Of a stretch of 64,000 nt of DNA, positions 22,460-33,100 are shown piece by piece. The stretch lies in assembly GCA_037903475.1 (NCBI GenBank), contig JBAJFG010000529.1:372001-436000 (forward strand). The letters run 5' to 3'. Origin of the DNA: Ancylostoma caninum (taxonomy: Eukaryota > Nematoda > Chromadorea > Rhabditida > Ancylostomatidae). The first letter of the stretch is position 1; the number at the start of each line of letters is the position of its first letter. The notes under the pieces are model-generated. The model searched no databases and was not told the DNA's origin. It saw nothing but the letters and a program-made list of their open reading frames with translations. The translations under genes were made by a program, and so were the position numbers.

Positions 22460-25400
22460 ACTGTTCTCATATTTCTCCTTATGCAGCTCGCCGTGACATC
22501 TGCCCTGATGTTGGCCGGCTATATCTTTGTGTACAGGAGATTTGTTTATGAAATGATAGTCACTGGACTAGCGGTGAGATCTTTGTCTAAATACACGATT
22601 CTCTTTCTTATTACTGTGCTATCCAACTCCGAACCCTAATGTCCAGAAGTTTGCTACAAAGGCTGTTTCATATTTGCTTGAGGATGAATTGCACTCATGC
22701 TATTTTATGCATATTTATGTGCTGGATAGTTTGTAATTCAGAAATAAATTTCTCTGTTGGATTAATTCTCTAACAAGGAATCATTAGCCGTGGCTACCAT
22801 TGACTAGCACCCATCTAAGGAGCAGTCTTTCGATCCCTCGCCAGTGTCTACGCATTGAAGAAATTGGGCTTTCAATTTTCGAGATAAATCCGTTAATAGA
22901 ACTTTATTTTCCACAAGGCATTTCTGAAATGCTGGCAGATAGATGTGGATTGATGCAGAGCTTATATGACGCTGCTAACTAATTTGTCCTACTAAATATG
23001 CACAGTAGAGAATGAGTGGCCACAATCCGAAAGGTTCGAGTTATGCCATAGTTTTATTTTCACTCTGCCACACCCCGAACAGTTCTGATTGTGGCCACTC
23101 GTTCTCTACTTTGCATTTCTACTAGGACAGATCAGTTGGCAGTGTCATACATGCTCAATTGAGCAGATGTTTTCACCTAAAATCATATTCTGTATTACAT
23201 GCACATTCATTTTTGAAAAGTGGGCGCTAGCTCAGCCATATGTATACTTTGATAACTGTGCAAGACGAACGCAGACCAAACGGCGTAATGGTTCGAGTAG
23301 GAACCCTAGCAGTAACGGTTGTCAGTTGCTGCCATCCTCCCGTTGATTGCCGCCGTCCTTCAGCAGTTGCTGCTGAAGGGCCAACAGCTTGAGCAACAAT
23401 TGAGGGGAGGATGGCAGCAACTGGCAACAATTGCTGCTATGGTTTCTAATCGAACCATTACGCCGTTCGGGCTGCGTTCGTGCTGTTACAGTTATTAGGT
23501 TGGTGCAAAAATAATGCGCGTTTTCATGCCTTTGATTCCGAACCTCATAACTCCTTTCAAAATCGATCTTTCTCAAAAGGCTTAGAACTATTGTAATCCG
23601 CAAATCTTTAGCACTAAGATAGACATCCTACCACTACCGTGAAATTCTGAGAGGACCTTCTAGAATCGACGAACTTCCGGAGGGCAGTTTTGGTATCACT
23701 TTAGTCTTCGAGAAAATTCTCCCGGAAGAAGTAGTCCAGGTTCTCGGGGAGGTGGTAGTCGGTGAGCGAGTAGCTTGCTGATTATGATATAGGAGTCTGA
23801 GCTTCCTAGCTCAGTTGCTCGAACCTGTGAAGAATCTGTCGTGCAGGGTGTGCCTGGACGGTACCGTGTAGGAGTGAAGAATCCATTTTATCGAGCAACG
23901 CTGGGGTCACACCGTGAAGTTTCTAATTTATTTTATTTACGCCTTAAAAGTACTTACCAGATTAGGAAGAACGAATGAGCTGAAGAGAGCAATTTTTGCA
24001 GCAGGTCACCACAAAGTCGCCGTGACCTTATTTTGGTGTTTCTTCGTTTTCTGGGAGTATTTCGGTGCAGGTTCCTCGTCCAACTGTTGAGCAAGGCACC
24101 TCATTTTGTCGAGGAGGGTCTATACTTCATATTTAATTACTAAGCGACCGACTGTTTGGTTGCAATTCTTTCACGACAAAGACGCGAAGCAGACCTCTCA
24201 ACGAGGATCAATCTGGTACTCGTTTAGTATGCGCGACATCAACTCGTCGAGCTTTTTCATCTTCCCATTTTTACCGAAGAGAGGGATGGTCTAACAGCAA
24301 TTACCGGCAATGTTCTGCGAAACCAAATAAGTTATTTTGGATGGGTGCTGTTTGATAGTTTTCATCAGTTGGGGGTCGCAAACTCCAGGAAGACCTATGC
24401 GATATTCCTTACTTTCGAAGCAAGGCACACCAAGCCGAAAAATCCGGGAGCAGCTCGGCGGGATGCATTCGCTCGCATTCGCTTCGCCAAAGCTATGGTG
24501 GTATTCGAGCGATTCCTGCCGCGATGCCTTTGAGTATCAGCTCGCTGAAGTGAGTTTGGCAAAAAACTCGTTTTGGCGACTTTCGTTCCACAACTAAAAA
24601 TTCACCAAAAACATGAACTTCGCTCGAAATGCATGAGATATTTGAAAGGGCCATGAAATTTGCTACAAAACTATATTCGACTTCTCATGCCGCTGATAAG
24701 AAACACCGGAAGTTTTTTGCACCGAAGATGAAGCAGCGAAAAACGCGCATTATTTTTGCACCAACCTAATATTAAAGGATTAACATTACCTTGTTTAGAG
24801 TGTTGGGAGATGAGAATCTTTGCAAATTTCTAGTGCTGTATTAAGCAGGCGACTCCCGTTACACTGGAGCTATAGTTCTCAAAGAATGTCACCCTTCTTC
24901 GCCGTCGCTGGCGACTGCGAGGCCGGTGCGTATCGATTGTGGGCGGAGCGTAGCGTTGGCCACCGTCACCGGTGACGACAGCCGCCGGGGTGTGGGTCAT
25001 GATGAGGCAAAAGTGGGTGGGCAATGTGTCTGCGATTGGTTCATTCGAACCCTCGCCCGCCCTTCAGGACCTTCCCGCACTAATTCGCGCGCGATTTCAC
25101 CATAGTTGCCCATGCAAATTTCAATGTGAGTGGGGACGAGTCGACTCCGAAGGGCGGGAAGACGCCGCCCCATTTTGCCTCATCATGACCCACACCCCAG
25201 CCGCCGATGTTGGCGACTGTGACGTCGGTGCCTATCGATTGGTCGCCAAAATTAGCGATCGGCGGCCGCCAGTGTTGGCGACTTGGCGTCTGTGCATATC
25301 AATTGTGAGCGGTCGCCAACATTGGTGGCTGGGGTGTGGGTCATGATGAGGCAAAATGGGTGACGGCGACGCAGGGTGCCATACTCCTCGAGCAATATAG

Positions 25401-28400
25401 CGGCTACCTTACTGGTATGGTAGTATCTATGAATCTGCAGCCTTTGGAAAAGCTTGTTGAGATGCGCTTCACCGTTACGACATGCAAACCCCGGATAAAA
25501 TGCCACACTTTCATCGCGGCGCATCAAATACATGCGTTTCACCTACTTTTCAGCCGCGTCAGTTCTTCTACCCCAGGTAAAAACATCCTTGGGTCATCAG
25601 TGTTGGCGTGCTAAAAGTGGACCGAAATGCCTGTCAATCAAGGCAAAAATCAAAATTTGCAACCTTTTCTTATACAACTCGACGCGCTGAACACGATGGA
25701 GAAGTTATTTCTTGACGACTGTGTGTTGGTCCTCGGGCACAGAGACACACAAACATGCTAAGCCAATCAATGCAAAGTGTTTTTCTAACCCTGGAAACCA
25801 TGGAAGTTAACCCTTGTAAAACACGCAACTGAAGGCAACAGAAGCGCTCTGCCTTGTACTGATACGAAATCTCACCCACTTCAGAAATAGGAATGCAAAA
25901 AGGTGCGAAACTCTCCGAACAACCCAACATATTTCCGTAATTTCACAATCACACAGAAGTAGCTCAACTCAGTTCTTAGCTTACACGTTTTCCATAAGTT
26001 CATGCAGCAGAACTAGCAAAGTTACACTGAGGTGCTGCTAGACTGGAAAAGAACTCCGGCCAAAACACATGATAGTCCTGGCCAAATTGAAGCTCTACCT
26101 TCCCAAGCACGTTATCCCTAGCGTGTGTGTTGTCAGACAGCTTCCGCCTGCAACCCTAGTGCTCTGCATAATAGACGTTGTGGTCAAAGGTAGCAGAACT
26201 TCTTACGAAATTTAGCATGGTCACACGAATTTCCACTAGGCAACGGGGATATGCAGAGTAACAAACCTGGTTTGGATTGTTGTATTCCGAACCCTCTAAG
26301 AGCCACTTACAGATCTTTGTCTCAATTTATGCTGTGTTTTCGATCAACAGGGGTCAAACAAGGGAGGTTCTCGTTCTCGGCATTATAGAAGTAAGTTTAT
26401 TAAATAATGATGGCTAGTTTAACAGCATGGCTTACCTTCAACTTCCAGATCATATTCGGTATCTATATACTTGTGAAAATCGTATTCTTTATAAGATTAT
26501 ATTTTGGAGAAGATGGAGAAAGTGGTAAGAAAACTAAGTAAAATCGTTGCAAATGTGTTAACAGTATGATTTACAGTTTTGGTTGAATTATTCTACGGGG
26601 TAGGAAATGACGACAACGAAAAAGCATTAGAGAAAAGAGCAGCTCCAATTTATGCCTTGACAATCACCCTGGCATTTACACAAGCAACTCGTGAGTTTCC
26701 TTTTTTTTGAATCATGTCTCCAACCGCTGCAGTTTTCCCTTCATCGACCAGTCCACCCCTTCACCATCAAGATCAAGTTAACTCCTGATACCTACTCATT
26801 ATTTTTCTCATTCTCTCACAAATGGTCTACCAATCGCTGCAGCGCTATTCTCGGTAAATTATCACCTTTCCGACATTTTGCGTTTTACTCGACCACGCTC
26901 ACTTTGAAGTTATCCCATTTGACCAGTTGTTGTGAATAAGAGTTCCATAGAGGTTAAGCGCAGAGGGTTTGATGTAGTGGTCGACCGCACGTGCAACCTG
27001 TTAAGAGAGGAATCAGTAGCAGGGAGAATGCGTGCAATAGCCGACCTACATGAGTTGAGAATTCGCCCAGGTCAAAATGTGGCCGAGTTTTGTGTGGGGC
27101 TAGAGAGCTTAGGTAGAAAGGCCTACTCAGAGGGAATCACGCAAGATCGACAACTGGAGTTTGCGCAAATATCGTTGTCAAATCTCAAGCACTGGCCGGA
27201 GCATGTGCAGCTCCTCAGTTTACTGCACAAGGTGCAGTCAGAATGGGCTTACGACAAAGTGAAAGAACTCGCTTTGTCGATAGAGTTATCCAAGAAAATG
27301 TATAGCCCCACAGTGCATAATAGACGAGATTCCGACCATGACTGGAAAGTATAGTCTAGATACTACAGCGTAGTTCGTGTAAGGGTAAACAGCGATAGGG
27401 TTGATGTGCAAGAGGATCAAGATGATCACGAGGAGGAGAAGTGGATACCACCACATAAAGAAGATACATGATGAGCGAAAAGGAACTCGCACTTATGAGG
27501 TGAAGTCACACAAAAAAGAAGCTGAGAGAAAGAACGTAGAAAATAGGTAGTGTTTCAACTGTTCCAAGTTCGGCCACATAGAGGAATTATAGTTTTATTT
27601 TATTGGATTTTAATTATAGTTCTAGATTTCAGTTTTCGTTTCGTGCACTATCCTTATACGAAATCTAAATAGTGCTATAAGTTTCCTCCTGCACTCATCA
27701 GTAAGGTAAAGGAAACTTATGGTTGAATATATGAGTTATGTTAGACATAGACATACATATATAACATGTGCACAAACGTTACATGAAAACGTAGACATTT
27801 GTACAAGGGTGGACATTTACGTTTGCAATACACTCTTCTAGGAATCTAGGGAAAGACTGTTATCAGAAAAGGGCACATGCAAAACGGATACAGGGAAAGA
27901 CATCAAACAGGAAGTAGTCGAGGATAACCGCCGATTATCTGAAATTGTACAAGGAGCTTAGGAGTGGTAGTTGACAAGTCACGAGATGTTCCGAGTGGTA
28001 GTACGTCCAAACGGGTCGATAAAAGAAGAGGTAGGAGAAAACGAGATAGAAAACCTGAAAAAGTTAAAGTATCTCAGACTGTACCATCTTTCAGTGGGCC
28101 TGCACTACTGAGTCCACTTGATGGAGGACAACTCTTGTTCAAATGTGGAGACGGTTGTTTCGACGACGTGACCCCGCAAGAGATTGAGGGATGAAGGTTT
28201 CCTGGTGCCGTTGCACGAGAGCCGATAACCACCATTTGGGAGGCGTGTGTCACCACGAGCATGTTTCGCCGGCAAGACTGGAATTTAGGGGAAAAATTAA
28301 ACTACATCGCGAAGGATCTATCTGTTACGATGCCGAGTCCCTGAAGCTTGTTCTGCGGATGGTGTAAAAAAGAGCATCGATTGGAACGATTTCTTGTGCA

Positions 28401-29638
28401 GAACTAAGTCAATCGCCAGCACTCAGCCAATGATGGTCATTATTTTGATACACCGTAAGACGTAGCGTTGAAGGCCCTCAGAGGCGAGTTAGAGGAGGAA
28501 TCGGCAAGGAGTCGAGCGAAGAAAATTGGGACGGTAGGGTACGCAGCCGGAGAGGGAGGTAGACTACTTGAGAAGGATGGCCAGAGAGGCGAAGTTGTGA
28601 CGAAAAGGGTGACATCTTTCGATAGACTCTTAGAAATCCTGGAAGAGTGGACGGCGTTCGGTGCATGGGTGCTGGTACGGCCCATCGACCAAAGGATGGA
28701 AGCCGAAAATGTGAAAAACTGGTACGTCTCGCGAAAACCTATGTAGAATAGAAAACGGAGGTAAGTTGTGCCAGCATGGCCGCCAATTAATGAAAACAGC
28801 AACAGCAGATGGAGAGAAATGGCGGACCTGTGGAAATCACTTGATAAACCATTGGTGAAGTTCGATATGGGCGGACAAATGTTTACAACTGAAAGCTCGA
28901 TTGTAAGCCAGGGAAAACTGTATATAGAGGCAGGAGCCCCAGAAAGCAGCGGGCAGTATTTTAGCAATCACGTAGGAGTCAATGTCCCTAAGTATTTGTA
29001 TGAAGGTATTCGAAGGAAAGCTGTAAATGTTGGGTTATCCTCATTCCCTGATTTCAGATATCTGACATCGAGGGCGATGTCAACGGAAAGGGAGGGCATG
29101 TTGGGTGCTCGTCAAAGGAGAGATCATGTACCGCTAGAACGGTGCGCGACACAAGCGCGGGAGATCTGAAACGAGTCGCCTGGCGGGAGGAGACTACGGG
29201 ATCTCCATATAAGGGTGATTTTTTGCCGAGGCACACATGATAGGATCTGCTATTTTGCTTCCGCTGCCCTCCCCGCCTGTTGACCGCTCCCCGACGTCGT
29301 ACCCCGCTCTACCCAATTGTACTGATCTAGTTCAATCACTGTCTTATTGCTTGTATAATAAAATGAACTGTTATTTCACACTTGTATTCCTAATCTCGTC
29401 TCATGTCGTTAGTTCAACGAGTACTTAACTTAGTGAACTCTGGCCTTTTCGCTGTTTTGTAACATTACCAAAACTACAGTGTCTACAACCGTCTGTTTTC
29501 ATTTCAGTGTCATTGGTCGTTGGTATCCTGTGTTTCAAATTCCGCAAACATTTCAAGGATGAGCTCCCCTCAGCAGCTCCTTTTCTGAAAGCACTCGAAG
29601 AGGAATATGATGAAAATGGACCCTCTCAAAATCCGTAA
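22460..29638 (+). CDS. Gene C: four-pass membrane protein, paralogue of B (5' part not resolved)
   Basis: Supported exons are 22,460-22,573; 26,351-26,390; 26,449-26,524; 26,577-26,690; 29,508-29,638. Exon 22,460-22,573 (38 codons) equals exon 3 of gene B in phase and hydrophobicity. The exons at 26,449 and 26,577 and the last exon match exons 5, 6 and 7 of B in phase. Residues align too: FGIYILVKIVFFIRLYFGEDGE against VGIVHLMLMVSLTYVCFFKEFGEE. The protein ends in an acidic tail (ALEEEYDENG) that B lacks. One short exon between 22,573 and 26,351 is needed by phase and was not found, and the N-terminal exon or exons before 22,460 are also not resolved. The last intron (26,691-29,507) carries a Gypsy remnant. 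Function unknown. Confidence 0.6.
23005..23109. repeat. 105-bp hairpin element
   Basis: The arms GTAGAGAATGAGTGGCCACA and TGTGGCCACTCGTTCTCTAC pair over 23 bp with one mismatch and enclose about 59 bases. Probably a short MITE in a gene C intron. Confidence 0.7.
23252..23495. mobile_element. Palindromic MITE of about 240 bp
   Basis: The left arm (ATAACTGTGCAAGACGAACG, then CGGCGTAATGGTTCGA) and the right arm (TCGAACCATTACGCCG, then CGTTCGTGCTGTTACAGTTAT) are inverted copies. Inner words GTTGCTGCCATCCTCCC and GGGAGGATGGCAGCAAC continue the fold. The mariner element is inserted at the TA at its right end. Confidence 0.75.
23495..24769 (-). mobile_element. mariner transposon, 1,275 bp, intact TIRs, decayed transposase
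   Basis: The ends TTAGGTTGGTGCAAAAATAA and its inverse TTATTTTTGCACCAACCTAA are classic mariner inverted repeats, and TA flanks both sides (23,493-23,494 and 24,770-24,771). The minus strand still shows pieces of a mariner transposase. A KHQNKVTATLWW block lies near 24,000, a degenerate HGTVQAH in place of the usual HDNARPH near 23,860, and a TDYHLPENLDYFFREN stretch near 23,720 corresponding to the last catalytic-Asp region. Stops and frame changes interrupt it throughout, so it is inactive. The length is that of a full mariner. It lies in an intron of gene C. Confidence 0.9.
24868..25403. mobile_element. GC-rich foldback element, GTCGCC family (copy 2), carrying a nested MITE
   Basis: The ends (AGCTATAGTTCTC at the left; AGCAATATAGCGGCT at the right) and inner GTCGCC words match the element at 2,568-2,890. 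The 210-bp MITE at 24,988-25,197 is inserted within it, splitting GACAGCCGCC from GATGTTGGCGAC. A further solo terminus of the same MITE (GGGTGTGGGTCATGATGAGG) occurs at about 25,333-25,360. Confidence 0.75.
24988..25197. mobile_element. 210-bp MITE with 9-bp target duplication (copy 1)
   Basis: The TIRs of about 30 bp start GGGTGTGGGTCATGATGAGG. It is flanked by an exact 9-bp duplication CAGCCGCCG (24,979-24,987 and 25,198-25,206). Copy 2 is at 30,982-31,192. TIR length and 9-bp duplication fit a Mutator-like non-autonomous element. Confidence 0.88.
26932..29240 (+). mobile_element. Degenerate Gypsy-type element: gag and third-frame remnants, pol missing
   Basis: 26,932-27,354 translates into a Gag segment clearly related to the element at 51.4-58.8 kb (shared [23 protein letters not shown] and VKELA-SIE-SK). 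A defective CCHC knuckle (CFNCSKFGH) follows at about 27,552. The protease, reverse transcriptase, RNase H and integrase are absent. From about 27,964 to 29,170 the sequence matches the third frame of the intact element ([40 protein letters not shown]). Frameshifts and stops break it. It sits, in sense orientation, in the last intron of gene C. No LTRs were identified. Confidence 0.8.
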
Positions 29639-30154
29639 TGAAACATGAAATTTCAGAATTACACTCATTCAGCGTTAACGAGCCCGATTTGAAACTTCTC
29701 TTAAAAAGTTGGTCATGATTATCTTCTAAATAAACTCTTTCTTCTCTTTTCATGAAATTCGTGTCATGAAATTTTACTAGAAAAACCGAAATATGTTCTG
29801 TAGCTGATTGGAGACAGAGGTTGATTTTAATTTTTGTGTACAAACCCAGAAACCTGCTCAATCACAAAACTTGGTGTCATCTGATTCGGTGAAAAATTCG
29901 AATTCGGAAGTTTACGATGGGCTATTCCAAACATCCATAAAAATTCCTGCTCAAATGTGCTGACCAGTGCAGCTATGTTCAATCCGTAATTTCACGAAAA
30001 ATAAAGGTATTCAGGTTGTAGATGCGATTTTTTACACAAAATATTTTCAAAATTTGATTTGCATTCGAACACATGCAGTGAAGAAAATATCTATGCCGTG
30101 ATGTGACTGTCCTTCACTTTCATAAATTTTTATCCTTGACATTCATTATAATTG

Positions 30155-33100
30155 TTATATGTTACTCTGTTTGGAAACAAGAGCGTAGTAGTGCCCATCG
30201 ACGTCCTTGAGTAGTTCTGTGTGCGTTCCGCTCTGAAACATGTCGTATAGTTTTCGTGCTCTTTTCGACATTTTAGATTACTGATTAATTCTAGAGAAAC
30301 TTGTTTTTATTTTTATTTTGTTTTCATATATGTGTTATCGAGAGCTTCCAAAGCTTCCAAGTTGAGCTGAATGTCTTTCAGAATTGAATGGAATAACGAA
30401 TTTGAACGCTCAGTTGATGTCCCACTGTGGAAGGCAGTTACTTTCACAATCACGCTGAGACCAAACCACAAATCTATAGATTCTCATCCACTACTAATGT
30501 TGGGAGGGCAAGCAAACACGAGCGAATAGCGGATTGCCTTGGAATCGGTACGATTAAAGTCAGAATTTACGAAAATCTTCTTGTCGGAAATTTCGCTACA
30601 TTCCGGAGTTCCAAGAAAACTAGAATTCATGTGTTCTAGAAACGAAACAGTGGAAAGCGCGAGAAATCGAAGAGCGCTCACTAGACAGATGTATTCGCGA
30701 TTGCGAATGGGATCCCTTCTCAGAGAAGTCATGACTCTTCGTGTTCGCATGACATTTGCGATACGTGGACAGTGTGTTTATTGTTACTATTGGCGGTCCA
30801 ACTCCAGTCGAGGATTTCGACGGGTAATGCTCCTAAGGTAGAGGGCGAGGAGGGAGGGCTCTTCTAAGGGCCTAGCGAATTGTAGTGTGTAGAAGATTTC
30901 TGAGTGTATTAGCGAAATATATTCCAGACAATTCTGATGTCAGGTATCCAGTCACACCATTAGCCTACCATTGCAAGCGCAGGGTGTGGGTCATGATGAG
31001 GCAAAAGTGGGTGAGCGATGTGTCTGCGATTGGTTCAGTGAAACCCTCGCTCCACCTTTCAGGACCTACTCGCACTGATTAGCGCGCGACTTCACCAAAC
31101 TTGGCCATGCAAGTCTGAGTATGAGTGGGGACGAGTCGACGCCAAACGGCGGGAAGGCGTCGCCCCATTTTGCCTCATCATGACCCACACCCGCAAACGC
31201 AAACATGCCAGTAGTACCCACACGTGATCTCGGTGAAGCTCATAATTGAAGTGCCAGAAATGCGCACTACGACAAAAATTTGAGAGTAGTATACATACTT
31301 GACCATAAAACACAATGGACAATATTTACAATATTTCACGAAAAGGATGTATGCGTAACAAACCTGTACTATGCTGCCATTATCGACTACATAGATACGA
31401 TCAGCATGCTTTATAGTGCTGAGCCGATGTGCTATGACTATAACAGTCAGCTTACCGGCAATCCTAGAAAAGAACACTAACGCTTCAATGAGCAACGTTC
31501 AGCTAAACCATTGAGAAGTTTTCAAATGCTAGCTGCCCCTCCAAAAATTGCACAATGTGGCGAAAAATGATACATTTTGTGAGCTTACCTCTTCAACGTC
31601 TCCTGTATTGCATTTTCGGAATGCGAGTCCAAAGAACTGGTGGCCTCGTCAAGAATCAACACGGTTGGTTTTCGAACCAGAGCTCTTGCGATAGCGATTC
31701 TTTGCTTCTGACCTCCTCAAGTAAAAAATTTTCAACCTCTTTGAGTTTCTTTTTTTTGGATCCTGAGTTTTCTTTGCTACTTGGTGGGTCATACCAAAAT
31801 ACTGCTAGTTCAGAAATAATAAGTACTTCATTTATAATTCAAAAGAAACCTGACAACTTAGCACCCCATTCGCCACATCTGGTCTTGTATCCCTTGTTCA
31901 GCTTCGTGATGAAATCGTGTGCATTGGCCATTTTAGCCGCTGTCGTCATATCTTCCTCCGTTGCCCAATCGCAACCGTATAAAATGTTTTCTCGGATGGA
32001 GCGGTTATAGAGTACCGGTTCCTGGGCGACCATCGACACCTATAAGACTGGCCGATGAATGAAATGCACTTTCCTGTGGGAAAAAATTCTTGTATGCGTG
32101 TGTTCTAATCTCGAATTCATCTTAAAAAGACTCCCTGGTTACAGTACCTAAAGAGAACAACAGGTATTGGGTTGGAGAAAATGTTCGTGTGGTTTCGCAG
32201 CTTTAGTCCAGGGAAAATTGCGTTGATTGAGACGAATTAAAGTCAGCACCCGTCGATATCCTCGAATCCGAGATAAACCAGTAATAGTGGAACACACTCT
32301 TAGCTCATTACAAAAGTTCAACGAAGACAAAGAATCGTGACTTATCTGCGAGGAAATCTAAATCGAAGTCGCGAACACCGCCAAAACTGTAGCCTTGGAT
32401 GCATCAGCGCACACAGGCCGGAATAGCTTGGTACAAGTGGGTGTGACCTTCGCGTGGCGGGATCCATGAGTGTCAAACGGAGCGCGCTTAGTCGCGCGGA
32501 AAACAGCACCAAGATTTCGTGAATTTCTTGTATGTTTTGCGCTGTTTCAGTGTTTCATATGAGTTCCAGGTTGCTTGAAACCCCAAAATCCAGCAAAATC
32601 TCGAACACGAAGAATTGAGCGGGTGCTACCTTTAATTTGTTTAACCCGCCACTGCAACTCTTGGATCAGCTTTATGGAATGAGTTATGAACTTAGCAAGG
32701 TAACTGGTATGTGAGTGCCCCGGAACTGTAGAATTGTCAGTAGCGGAAGCTCTCTCATTTGTTTCTAGGCAGTCATCATGGTGAAATTAGTGCAGAGAAA
32801 TCGAGTATATCCAATGTGGATGATCATATCATATTGAGCACTTCAAAGTTTTGACTATTCTACACATGATGAGCGATCCTAGGCAATGATTGCTTGTATA
32901 CGCCACAAATAGGGGGGGGATAATGATGAGAATCAACTTCAAGGGCAAAGTTTTCCTTCCTAAAGCGGGCATAATGCTTCCGTACTCCTCTTTCGAGGGT
33001 AAATTTTCCTCCTTAACTTCGTTCTATCCCTAGCCACTTGGGTCACATTTCATCTACCACTGAAGGACTGTTGTCGATGGTGAAGGTGCTTACTCCTGTC

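Noticed and set aside
22205..22639. Plus-strand frame of 144 codons overlapping a gene C exon
   Set aside because: Its first part is repeat R1 (also at 43.6 kb). Only the 22,460-22,573 segment, bounded by splice sites, fits the gene family.
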